NCBI GenBank assembly: GCA_910584285.1
Contig: CAJTYK010000050.1
Span: forward strand, 1-13,502
DNA length: 13,502 nucleotides
Source of the DNA: an uncultured Oscillospiraceae bacterium
GTDB lineage: Bacteria; Bacillota; Clostridia; Oscillospirales; Oscillospiraceae
Reading direction: 5' to 3'
A program made the position numbers and the translations under genes. Positions 5,842 to 12,439 of this stretch are shown piece by piece. The notes under the pieces were generated by a model. It saw nothing but the letters and a program-made list of their open reading frames with translations, had not been told where the DNA came from and searched no databases. The stretch's first letter is position 1. Each line of letters starts with the position of its first letter.

Positions 5842-7284
5842 TCACACCCCTCCCTTTCCGGTGATCTGGAACAGCTCCCGCTGGGAGGCTAAGTAGAAGG
5901 AGTCGCCCTTGCGCAGCTGGACGGGCTGGTGGGGGGCCAGCTTCCGGCCGTCGGCCAGGAAGGTGCCGTAGCTGGAGCCCAGATCCTCCAGCCACAGCGT
6001 CCCGCCCTGGAGGCGCAGGACGCAGTGGGCCCCGCTGATTCCCTGAGTGGAGCTGGGGTAGACCAGATCGTTCCGAGCGGGATCCCGGCCGATGCGCAGC
6101 TGACCGTTGATGGCGAACCGCCGCCCGGCGAAGGCTCCGGACTGGCACTGGAGCCGCCATTGATCCGAGCCGCCTCCGGCGGGGATGGCCCCGCGGGGGG
6201 GCTCGGTGGGGGCAAAGGAGGGGGAGGACGGGCCGGGGTTGACGGGGGGAGGCGTGACAGGGGTCTGCTTCTTCCGGGTCAGCAGCACCACAACAACAGC
6301 GATCACCGCCACAACCGCTACGCCGACGCCGATGATGAGCCCGGTATTGCTCTTGGCGGGCTCGGGGTCAACGGGGGGCTCCGTCTCGGCGGGAGGGTTC
6401 GTCTCGGCGGGGGGCTCGGTGGCCGGGGCCTGGGTCGGCTCGGGGGCCTGGGTCTCGGCGGGGGGCTCGGTGGCGGGGGCGGTGGTGCCGCCGCCGGTGG
6501 CGTAGGTAATGCCGTTACGGTTCAGCAGGGTGATGGCCTCGCTGATGTTCACGGCGTAGTTGGTCTGTTCGCCGCTGGTATTGGACACGCTTTTGGTGGT
6601 GATGCCGATGGCCTGGCCGGCGGCGTTTACCAGGGGGCCGCCGGAGTTGCCGTGCTTGATATCGCAGTCGATCTGGACGATGGCCTGGCCCGTGCCCTGG
6701 GTGGTGAGCAGCCGGCTCACTGCACCCCGGGTGACGGTGACGTCGGAAATGCCCCAGGAGGTAGTGGCCCCGGCGAACAGGTTCTCCGACAGGCCGGGGT
6801 AGCCCACGGCGAATACCACGGAGCCCACCGCGCTGTCGTCGGGGACAGCCAGGGGGATGGGCTTGCGCAGGCTGGTGGTACCCGCCAGCTTCAGCACAGC
6901 CACGTCCTTGCTCTCGTTGTACTCCACCACATAGGCCTCCTCGTAGGTGTTGGAGTCATAGTATACCCGGATCTTGGTGCGGCCCCGGTAGGTTTGGCCC
7001 CCGATGGTGTAGTCGTACAGCTCGCCCGCGCCATAGCCAATGAAATCCTCAATGACGTGGTGGTTGGTGATCAGGTAGCCGGGATCCTGCCCCGTCTGAC
7101 CCACAAAAAACCCGGTACCCCAGCCGAAGCTCAGCTCGCCGCCGTCAGTATCCAGGCAGGTGGCAACCACCGCCACGCTCTCCCGGGTGGCGGGGTTGAA
7201 GCTCTCAGCGTGGGCGGGCACGAACAGGGCGCACAGCAGCGCCAGAGCCAGTGTCAAAGAAAGCAAACGTTTTTTCATCTTCAT
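5842..7284 (-). CDS. Exported HtrA-like serine protease fused to cytoplasmic FHA domain
   Basis: A 480-residue protein. A signal peptide (KKR then a hydrophobic core, with likely cleavage after AHA at 24-26) precedes a trypsin-like, DegP/HtrA-type protease domain (about 30-262) with His76 (TNHHV), Asp127 (SKDVAVLKL) and Ser214 (GNSGGPL). There is no PDZ domain. A Pro/Thr/Glu linker (about 268-310, partly a duplicated TEPPAET unit) leads to one membrane helix (about 314-336, then RKK), placing the C-terminus inside. A second Pro-rich linker precedes an FHA domain (about 376-478) with IGR 398-400, Ser417/His420 and GSSYGTF 436-442, where Tyr439 takes the place of the usual Asn. Family knowledge says FHA domains bind phospho-threonine. 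I infer that kinase signals inside recruit or switch the protease outside. The start is ATG 7284 or, equally well placed for the ribosome site, ATG 7278. The PP2C stop is 7 nt upstream and the kinase start 1 nt downstream. Confidence 0.88.
   Translation of the reverse strand: MKMKKRLLSLTLALALLCALFVPAHAESFNPATRESVAVVATCLDTDGGELSFGWGTGFFVGQTGQDPGYLITNHHVIEDFIGYGAGELYDYTIGGQTYRGRTKIRVYYDSNTYEEAYVVEYNESKDVAVLKLAGTTSLRKPIPLAVPDDSAVGSVVFAVGYPGLSENLFAGATTSWGISDVTVTRGAVSRLLTTQGTGQAIVQIDCDIKHGNSGGPLVNAAGQAIGITTKSVSNTSGEQTNYAVNISEAITLLNRNGITYATGGGTTAPATEPPAETQAPEPTQAPATEPPAETNPPAETEPPVDPEPAKSNTGLIIGVGVAVVAVIAVVVVLLTRKKQTPVTPPPVNPGPSSPSFAPTEPPRGAIPAGGGSDQWRLQCQSGAFAGRRFAINGQLRIGRDPARNDLVYPSSTQGISGAHCVLRLQGGTLWLEDLGSSYGTFLADGRKLAPHQPVQLRKGDSFYLASQRELFQITGKGGV
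6401..6474. repeat. 23-bp direct repeat in the protease linker
   Basis: An identical 23-bp unit occurs at 6401-6423 and 6452-6474 (51 bp apart, in frame). It encodes the repeated Ala-Thr-Glu-Pro-Pro-Ala-Glu-Thr segment of the extracytoplasmic linker. Recombination between the copies would remove 17 residues without a frameshift. Confidence 0.75.
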
Positions 7285-7291
7285 CTCTCCT

Positions 7292-8008
7292 CTATTCTCC
7301 GTCCACCCAGACCGCGGCGGCGGTGTTGTTGTCGTTGTCGGCCGGGATGCGATCCTTTAAATACACCCGCATCCGGGCGATCCAGTCCTCCGGATCGGTC
7401 GCCCTGGCCAGCGTCGCCTCCATCTCGGGCTCCAGCACGTACTCCCAGAAGCCGTCGCTGCACAGCAGAAAGGCGTGCCGTCCGGGGGCCAGGGGCTGCT
7501 CCGCCGCCTCCACGTTCAGATCCTCATCCTGGCCCAGGGCCCGGAGGACGCGGCTGCGATCCTCGTGAAAGCGGATCTCGTCCGGGGTGATCTCCCCCAG
7601 CATGACGCCGATCTGGGCCACGCTGTGATCCCGGGTCTGAAAGGCCAACCTGCCGTCCACAAAGTGGTACAGCCGGGAGTCCCCCACGTGGGCCCAGGCC
7701 GCCTTTCCCGGCTCCAGCGCCAGCAGCACCAGCGTGGTTTTCATGGCGCACTGGCGTGTCTGGAGGGACAGCACCTTCCGATTGGCCTGCCGCGTCCATT
7801 CGGTGAGGGCGGCGGGGTCGGCCCTGCCGTCCCAGGCGGAGCAGATGACCTCCGCCGCCGCGGCGGAGGCCTGAGCCCCGCCGCCGTGACCGCCTAAGCC
7901 GTCCGCCACCAGGGCGCACAGCCTGCCGCCCTCCCGGGTGGACAGCCGGACGGTATCCTCGTTGGCGGGCCGACCGCCCACATCGGTATAGCTTGCCGTT
8001 TGGATCAT
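7292..8008 (-). CDS. Soluble PP2C-type Ser/Thr phosphatase
   Basis: A 238-residue PPM/PP2C phosphatase of the Stp/PrpC size class, which removes phosphate from Ser/Thr using two or three metal ions. Motifs run in order: GRPANED (12-18, metal Asp18), VADGLGGHGGG (34-44, metal Asp36), KTTLV (90-94), AHVGDSRLY (106-114), CSDGFWEY (183-190, metal Asp185) and DNDNN (224-228). There is no membrane segment or extra domain. I took the ATG at 8008 rather than the longer frame to 8059 because GAGGAGGT lies 5 nt upstream, and the extra N-terminal residues would overlap the preceding gene. It starts 14 nt after the stop of the membrane PP2C and ends 7 nt before the protease-FHA gene, so it is part of the operon. 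It is probably the general eraser for the two kinases. Confidence 0.92.
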   Translation of the reverse strand: MIQTASYTDVGGRPANEDTVRLSTREGGRLCALVADGLGGHGGGAQASAAAAEVICSAWDGRADPAALTEWTRQANRKVLSLQTRQCAMKTTLVLLALEPGKAAWAHVGDSRLYHFVDGRLAFQTRDHSVAQIGVMLGEITPDEIRFHEDRSRVLRALGQDEDLNVEAAEQPLAPGRHAFLLCSDGFWEYVLEPEMEATLARATDPEDWIARMRVYLKDRIPADNDNNTAAAVWVDGE

Positions 8009-8022
8009 GGAAAACCTCCTCG

Positions 8023-9219
8023 CTATGGCTCCCGCGGATTGCCGTCGTCGTCCAGCCACACGTCATGCCGCCTGACGATCACCGCGGTATAGTTGTCCTG
8101 ATTGCTGTAGCCCTTGGCCTGGATGGTGGAGCGCAGGGCGTCGGCGATGCTCCCCGGGGCGGACAGGGCCTGGATCATCTCGTATTCCGTGAGGGCGTTG
8201 TACACCCCGTCGCTCATGAGGACAAATACGTCGCCCTCCCGAATGACTACGGGCTGGGCGGGTATGTCCACGTACTTCAGCTCCCCCATGCCCAGGAAGC
8301 TGGTGAGCCCGCCCCCCTTGGGGTGGCTCTCCGCCTCCTGAAGGGGGCACAGGCCGTTTACCCCGTCGGTGTACAGCTCGTTGCGGTAGATGTGCTCCCG
8401 GTTGAGCTGGTAGAGGGCCCCGTCCCGGAACAGGCAGATCCGGCTGTCCCCCACGGACAGGTAGTGGAAGGTGCTATTTTCAATGAGGGCCGCCACCATG
8501 GTGGAGCCGCTGCGCCGCAGGCCGTCGGGACCCAGCAGGCCGTTCACCGCGTGATTGGCCTGCTCCAGCAGGGACAGCAGCACCTGCCCCGGCTTTCCCT
8601 GGGCGTGGAAGAAGCCGTTGGCCATGGCGGCCACCGCCGTCTGGCTCACCTTGTCGCCGTCGGCCAGGCCGCCCATGCCGTCCGCCACCACCGCCAGCAT
8701 CCGCCCGCCGGGGGCGGAGACGTAAAAGCTGTCCTGCTGGCTCTTGCGGGCCCCCTGCTCGTGGAGCTTTTCCACCACGAAGGGGATAGGGGGGCGGCTG
8801 CCCCAGAAGCTGCCCGGCGCAGTGGTGGGCAGGCGGTCGGGGGCGGAGGGCTTGCGCCGGATCCGCCGGACGACAAGAGCCGCGATCCCGGCGATGGCCA
8901 GCCCTGCGGCCAAGCCGATGGCCGCCAATCCCCAGCCGGGGATGGGCGCTTGAGGGGCAGGATCTACCACGGGCTGGGTCTCCACAGGGGCCTGGGTAGG
9001 CGCTTCTGTGGGTTCCTCTGTGGGCGCTTCCGTGGGCTCGGCGGTAGGTTCAGCGGTAGGCTCGGTGGTGGGTTCGGCGGTAGGCTCCGCCGTAGGTTCG
9101 GCGGTCGGGGGCGCGGTGCCCTCCGGAGGCGGGGAGAAGGAGGGCGGGGCGCTGTCCTCCGGGGGCGTAGTGATCATCTCCGGGGTGTTCCCGGAAAAAG
9201 ACAGAGTTCTGTTAGCCAT
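8023..9219 (-). CDS. Membrane-anchored PP2C phosphatase with Pro-Thr-Glu stalk
   Basis: A 398-residue protein. The first 94 residues are low-complexity, Pro/Thr/Glu-rich, with tandem PTAE/PTEAP units at about 38-78. One membrane helix (about 95-117) is followed by RRIRRK, so the stalk should lie outside and the catalytic domain inside; no cleavable signal peptide is seen. The PP2C domain spans about 147-385: KSQQDSF (159-165, metal Asp163), VADGMGG (178-184), SGSTMVAAL (237-245), VGDSR (256-260), MSDGVYNAL (335-343) and DNYTA (375-379). The ATG at 9219 overlaps the stop of the FHA adaptor gene by 8 nt, with GGAGGG just upstream, so translation is coupled. The inferred job is dephosphorylating membrane-bound kinases or the FHA proteins. 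The exposed stalk, rich in Thr/Pro, could cross or bind the cell wall. Confidence 0.9.
   Translation of the reverse strand: MANRTLSFSGNTPEMITTPPEDSAPPSFSPPPEGTAPPTAEPTAEPTAEPTTEPTAEPTAEPTEAPTEEPTEAPTQAPVETQPVVDPAPQAPIPGWGLAAIGLAAGLAIAGIAALVVRRIRRKPSAPDRLPTTAPGSFWGSRPPIPFVVEKLHEQGARKSQQDSFYVSAPGGRMLAVVADGMGGLADGDKVSQTAVAAMANGFFHAQGKPGQVLLSLLEQANHAVNGLLGPDGLRRSGSTMVAALIENSTFHYLSVGDSRICLFRDGALYQLNREHIYRNELYTDGVNGLCPLQEAESHPKGGGLTSFLGMGELKYVDIPAQPVVIREGDVFVLMSDGVYNALTEYEMIQALSAPGSIADALRSTIQAKGYSNQDNYTAVIVRRHDVWLDDDGNPREP
8986..9108. repeat. Tandem 12-bp repeats encoding PTAE stalk
   Basis: Roughly ten degenerate 12-bp units encode PTAE, PTTE, PTEA and PTEE in the extracytoplasmic part of the membrane PP2C. 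The unit length keeps the frame, so the stalk length may vary between strains. A related TEPPAET repeat occurs in the protease two genes downstream, so exported linkers in this operon share a composition. Confidence 0.75.
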
Positions 9220-9892
9220 TGCCGCCCTCCGGGCCGTCCCAGCCGAACTGCTCGCCGCACAGGGCCACAAAGATCAGCTTGGTGGAGCCGATGGAGATGG
9301 TGTCATAGCTGTGGATCTCGATGGCGTTCAACACGGTTTTGCCATTTACCTTGATCAGGTTGCGCCCGGCGGCGGGGCCCACGAAGTAGGCCCGCTCGCT
9401 GCTGTCGTAGGCGATCATGGCGTGGTTCTGCCGGGAGATCTGGGAGTCCCCCCGTAGGCGCACGTCCCCGGCCTCCCGGCCGATGTAGTTGTAGCCCGCG
9501 TGGAGGCGGAAGTCCGCCCCCCGCACCGGCCCCTCGGCGCACACCAGCCAGCCCACCACCGGCTCGGAGCCCTGGCTGCCGCCGCCTCCGATGGTGGTCT
9601 CCACGGCGAAGGGATCCACCCCGCCGCCCCGGTAGCTGTCCGGGGGCATGGTGGCGCCGAAGTCGGGCCGGGGCGCGTTGGGCATGGCGGCGCCCGGGGC
9701 CTCGGTGGGGGTGAAGGCGGAGGACGCCCCGCCCAGGGGCTCGGTGGGGGTGAAGCCCCCCGCGCCGCCACCCATGCCGGGGGCCTCGGTGGGAGTGAAG
9801 CCGCCAGCTCCGCAGTAGGGACAGGCGGCGTGCTTGGCCCCGTCGTAGTGGTGACCGTTGGGACAGGTGGTCATGGTGGTCTTGATTTCCAT
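9212..9892 (-). CDS. Zinc-ribbon FHA adaptor with ETT phospho-motif
   Basis: A 226-residue soluble protein and the first gene of the operon. A short zinc-binding knuckle (C10, H14/H15, C24xxC27) opens it. Then come three copies of a Gly-rich unit with FTPTE (32-36, 47-51, 60-64), a VETT motif (97-100), and a C-terminal FHA domain (about 112-210) with IGRE 137-140, SRQNH 153-157 and KVNGK 181-185. FHA domains bind phospho-threonine peptides. In the actinobacterial GarA/OdhI proteins an ETT motif before the FHA domain is phosphorylated and then folds back onto it. The same layout here suggests, but does not prove, a self-inhibitory switch. The start at 9892 is supported by GGAGGAG 5-8 nt upstream; a longer frame to 9958 runs through the promoter. 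It probably carries the signal from the operon's kinases to an unknown cytoplasmic target. Confidence 0.9.
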   Translation of the reverse strand: MEIKTTMTTCPNGHHYDGAKHAACPYCGAGGFTPTEAPGMGGGAGGFTPTEPLGGASSAFTPTEAPGAAMPNAPRPDFGATMPPDSYRGGGVDPFAVETTIGGGGSQGSEPVVGWLVCAEGPVRGADFRLHAGYNYIGREAGDVRLRGDSQISRQNHAMIAYDSSERAYFVGPAAGRNLIKVNGKTVLNAIEIHSYDTISIGSTKLIFVALCGEQFGWDGPEGGNG

Positions 9893-9926
9893 AGTTGCTC
9901 CTCCTATGTAAAATTTGTTATCCTTG

Positions 9927-9935
9927 ACTATAGCA
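9927..9935 (-). promoter_or_regulatory. Extended -10 promoter of the signalling operon
   Basis: On the minus strand TG-C-TATAGT (TATAGT at 9927-9932, TG at 9934-9935) is an extended -10 element about 35 nt before the FHA adaptor start. A TTGGAC (9953-9958) lies 20 bp upstream, too far for an ideal -35, which fits promoters relying on the extended -10. The rest of the gap up to the LysR terminator shows no other motif. Confidence 0.5.
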
Positions 9936-10022
9936 CGGCAGGGGTGGAACACGTCCAAGAAATTTCCAGTGGAACTGGGGGAAAACGCCTGACCGGGCGG
10001 GAGCCGGCGGCGGGTTTGGGCA

Positions 10023-10057
10023 TAAAAATCCCCCGATCTCCGGAGAGATCGGGGGAT
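10023..10057 (-). terminator. Rho-independent terminator of the LysR gene
   Basis: A perfect 13-bp stem (10028-10040 with 10045-10057) closes a 4-nt loop. Read on the minus strand it is followed by a run of five T, ending in TTTTTATG. It starts 30 nt after the LysR-family stop codon, separating this gene from the signalling operon downstream. Confidence 0.88.
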
Positions 10058-10087
10058 AGCGTCACCATGGGCGCCTGAAGTCCGCTC

Positions 10088-10981
10088 CTATGTCCAGCCT
10101 TTTTCCAGGCCCCGGCGCACCGTCTCCAGCAGGAAGGGCAGGGAAGGGTTAAGGCTGTCCCGCCGCCAGGCCAAGGCGTGGCAGGACAAAGGCACCCCCA
10201 CCAGGGGGATAAAGCTCACCATGCTCTGGGACAGGTGCTCCAGGTTGTCCGTCAGGGTGCTGACGCCCACGCCGCAGGCCACCAGCATCAGCAGGCTGGG
10301 TACGTAGTTGGCCTCCGCCACCACCCGGGGGGTGAAGCCCGCGTCCGCCGCCATCTTCCACACCAGCCCGTACCCGGGCAGGGACGACGTGCGGGACATG
10401 ACCACGAAGCTCTCATCCCGGAGATCCTCCATGCGCAGGCTGCGCATAGAGGCCAGGCGGGAGGCGGTCGGCACCACCGCGCACTGTCGATCCCGCCGGA
10501 GGGTGATGGTTTCCACGTCCTCCTGGGGCAGGGCCTCCCCGGTGTTGATCACCGCGTCCACCTCCCCCGCCATCAGCGCGCGGATCAGATCGGAGTGGCT
10601 GAGCTCCAGAAAGGACAGGTGGATCTGGGGAAAGTCCCGGGCCAGAGCCTGATGGATGCGCACCGCGTTGCCGTCAAAGGTGTCCCGCAGAATGCCCACG
10701 GTCACGTTTCCCCGGAACCCCTGCTGGGCCAGCAGCGCTGCGTCCACCCCGGCCCGGCAGCTGTCCAGGATCCGGGGGCACTCCTGGGCGAAGGCCCGGC
10801 CCGCCGGGGTGAGGGACACGCTGCGGGAGCTGCGGTAAAAGAGCTGAAGCCCCAGCTCCTGCTCCAAGGCGGAGATCATGCGGCTCAGGGCGGGTTGGGA
10901 GATGAACAGGTCGTCGGCGGCCTGGGTGAAGTTCAGCCGCTGGGCCAGAACCAGGAAGCTCTCCAACTGGGTCAGTGTCAT
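10088..10981 (-). CDS. LysR-type transcriptional regulator
   Basis: A 297-residue protein, the usual LTTR length. The N-terminal winged helix-turn-helix (about 1-60) has the family signature around AADDLFISQPALSRMISALE (21-40) and the SLTPAGRAF region (56-64). A coiled linker helix follows, then the periplasmic-binding-like effector domain from about 92 (GNVTVGI) to the end. LTTRs usually bind a small pathway intermediate and activate a divergently transcribed operon while repressing themselves. The plus-strand flavoprotein operon starts about 400 nt away in the opposite direction, so it is the likely target. The start ATG at 10981 has only a modest ribosome site (AAAGGATG). The gene has its own promoter (11036-11064) and terminator (10023-10057). 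The effector ligand cannot be told from the sequence. Confidence 0.92.
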   Translation of the reverse strand: MTLTQLESFLVLAQRLNFTQAADDLFISQPALSRMISALEQELGLQLFYRSSRSVSLTPAGRAFAQECPRILDSCRAGVDAALLAQQGFRGNVTVGILRDTFDGNAVRIHQALARDFPQIHLSFLELSHSDLIRALMAGEVDAVINTGEALPQEDVETITLRRDRQCAVVPTASRLASMRSLRMEDLRDESFVVMSRTSSLPGYGLVWKMAADAGFTPRVVAEANYVPSLLMLVACGVGVSTLTDNLEHLSQSMVSFIPLVGVPLSCHALAWRRDSLNPSLPFLLETVRRGLEKGWT

Positions 10982-11035
10982 TCCGCCACATCCTTTCTTT
11001 TGGATCAGGGGGCGCGGGCCCTGTCCTTATGGGGC

Positions 11036-11064
11036 AGTATACCACAGCTTTCGTCATTTGTCAC
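11036..11064 (-). promoter_or_regulatory. Sigma-70-type promoter of the LysR gene
   Basis: On the minus strand GTGACA (11059-11064, 5/6 match to the -35) is followed by a 17-bp spacer and TATACT (11036-11041, 5/6 match to the -10). It lies about 55 nt before the LysR start codon and is the best-formed promoter in the window. Confidence 0.75.
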
Positions 11065-11085
11065 AGGTTTTTATCTGTTTTCCGC

Positions 11086-11096
11086 ATAGCAGCTAT
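11086..11096. promoter_or_regulatory. Short perfect palindrome, candidate LysR operator
   Basis: ATAGC-A-GCTAT is a perfect 5-1-5 inverted repeat lying 22 bp upstream of the -35 of the LysR promoter in the divergent intergenic region. That position suits an autoregulatory binding site. Its assignment to this LysR protein is an inference. Confidence 0.35.
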
Positions 11097-11146
11097 AAGA
11101 AAATTTGTTCAAAAACGTGATTCTGCCCAAGCTGGGACGACATTTT

Positions 11147-11186
11147 CCGTCAGAGTGCATAAATATGACGGGAGGTTCAGACGGAA
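11147..11186. promoter_or_regulatory. Interleaved dyads in the divergent intergenic region
   Basis: CCGTCA (11147-11152) and TGACGG (11166-11171) form a 6-13-6 dyad. TTCCGTC (11145-11151) also pairs with GACGGAA (11180-11186). Three half-sites of a CCGTC type thus lie on one stretch, as expected for a regulator that binds several half-sites, though GC-rich dyads of this length also arise by chance. The remaining intergenic sequence (10982-11383) is AT-rich and holds no gene. Confidence 0.35.
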
Positions 11187-11256
11187 GCGGGACCTGGAAC
11201 GCCGTTTTTTTATTCATCTAAACCTTTTTTGCATTTCTGCCATTCACTTTTTACAT

Positions 11257-11285
11257 TTTACACATAGATAAAAAGGACTTAAACT
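11257..11285 (+). promoter_or_regulatory. Candidate promoter of the flavoprotein operon
   Basis: TTTACA (11257-11262, 5/6 match to the -35), a 17-bp spacer and TAAACT (11280-11285, 4/6 match to the -10) lie in the most AT-rich part of the gap. They leave an untranslated leader of about 90 nt. The -10 is weak, which fits a promoter needing an activator such as the divergent LysR protein. A nearby TATATT (11285-11290) lacks a partner at the right distance. Confidence 0.35.
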
Positions 11286-11383
11286 ATATTTTGTGTATAA
11301 GCTCACCAATCATGCAGTTCCGCAAATGAGGAGTTTCAGCGCATTGTGCCAGGTCAAAGCAAACGTACAAGGAGGTCAACAAA

Positions 11384-12376
11384 GTGAAAATTCTCGGCGT
11401 ATCTTTAGGCACCAAAAACGGCAACAACGACACCATGTGCAGGGTGGCCCTTGAGGCCGCGAAGGAGATGGGGGCAGAGATCGAGTTTATCCATCTGATG
11501 GACTGGAACATCGACTACTGCTCCGGCTGCGTGGCTTGCTCCCGCGGCCTGGTGATGGGCAAGGGCATGATCTGCACCCGCAAGGACGACTTTTCCGCCT
11601 TCTATGAAAAGCTCATCGAGGCTGACGGCGTTCTCATGGTTGACCCCATCTTTGAGTCCGGCGGCACCGGCCTGTATCACTCCATCACCGACCGCATGGG
11701 CCCCGGCCATGATGCTGGTATGCTGATGATGCTGGACGGCAAGCTGAAGGAGCAGGGCAAGCCCGGCCTGAATCCCCGGTACTTCAAGCAGAAGGCCATT
11801 TCCTTCGTGTCCATCGGCGGCTCCGACTGGGCCGTCCGCTGCGAAACCGACCATGCCATGCTGGCCCTGAGCCCGGGCTGGAAGATCGTCAACAACGAAT
11901 ATTTCTCCTGGTGCAAGGACGTCATCATGCAGGACGACAAGATCGAGCGCATGAAGGAGATCGGTCGCAACCTGGTGGAGGCCACCAAGTACATCATCGA
12001 GAACGACGTGCAGATCGCGGGGTCTGAGAACCTGGATCTGTGGAAGGGTAAGGAGGGCGCCTGCCCCCACTGCCACGGCAACGCCTTCTACATCTTCCCC
12101 GGCACCACTCATGCCGTCTGCGAGTACTGCGGCATGGAGGGCCATCTGACCGTGGTGGACGGCGCCACCAAGTTTGTGTTCGACGAGTCTATCGTCCCCA
12201 ACGGCCACATTGAGCACGCCCATGATGTGCTGTCCGGCAAGATGGCCCACGGCCAGGATATCTTTGAGAACGAGGGCCGCCTGATGGATCTCTACAAGGA
12301 TCCCGAGTTCCAGGCCCGCAAGGCCCACTACACCGCTGTCTGTGAGCCCACCCCTCCCCCCTCCAAGCAGGACTGA
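11384..12376 (+). CDS. Iron-sulfur flavodoxin-fold reductase with zinc ribbon
   Basis: A 330-residue protein of the NADPH-dependent FMN reductase/iron-sulfur flavoprotein superfamily. The N-terminus (KILGVSLGTKNGNNDTM, residues 2-18) is the strand and phosphate-binding loop of the flavodoxin fold. A cysteine cluster C46xxC49xxC52, with C64 further on, resembles the compact 4Fe-4S motif of Isf-type proteins, but the last spacing (11 residues between) is longer than usual. The C-terminal part (about 220-260) is a zinc ribbon, C227xxC230 with C246xxC249. Such proteins pass electrons through FMN to small acceptors. The start is GTG at 11384, preceded by AAGGAGGT with an 8-nt spacer. It is the first gene of a plus-strand operon with an EthD-like protein and a transporter, opposite a LysR regulator. 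It is probably a cytoplasmic reductase of an imported compound. The substrate is unknown. Confidence 0.8.
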   Translation: MKILGVSLGTKNGNNDTMCRVALEAAKEMGAEIEFIHLMDWNIDYCSGCVACSRGLVMGKGMICTRKDDFSAFYEKLIEADGVLMVDPIFESGGTGLYHSITDRMGPGHDAGMLMMLDGKLKEQGKPGLNPRYFKQKAISFVSIGGSDWAVRCETDHAMLALSPGWKIVNNEYFSWCKDVIMQDDKIERMKEIGRNLVEATKYIIENDVQIAGSENLDLWKGKEGACPHCHGNAFYIFPGTTHAVCEYCGMEGHLTVVDGATKFVFDESIVPNGHIEHAHDVLSGKMAHGQDIFENEGRLMDLYKDPEFQARKAHYTAVCEPTPPPSKQD

Positions 12377-12385
12377 TCGCATACC

Positions 12386-12402
12386 GAGCAGGAAAACTGC
12401 TC
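12386..12402 (+). other. Small intercistronic hairpin
   Basis: GAGCAG and CTGCTC pair around a 5-nt GAAAA loop in the 63-nt gap after the flavoprotein gene. There is no T-run, so it is more likely an mRNA stability or processing element than a terminator. The next gene follows with its own strong ribosome site. Confidence 0.35.
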
Positions 12403-12439
12403 CAACGACAAATTATCATACAGCAGGAGGTAATGCATT

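Noticed and set aside
5929..7590. A 553-codon plus-strand open frame opposite the protease-FHA gene
   Set aside because: It is Gly-rich low complexity and antisense to clear catalytic motifs. It also crosses the boundary between two real genes, so it is a shadow frame.
1211..9935. Type VI or type VII secretion regulation locus
   Set aside because: FHA, PP2C and kinase genes do accompany such systems, but no secretion component (EccC/EssC ATPase, WXG100, Tss proteins) is in the window.
11190..11215. Intrinsic terminator ending at the T7 run near 11204-11210
   Set aside because: The preceding sequence makes only a weak, broken stem and no plus-strand gene lies upstream.
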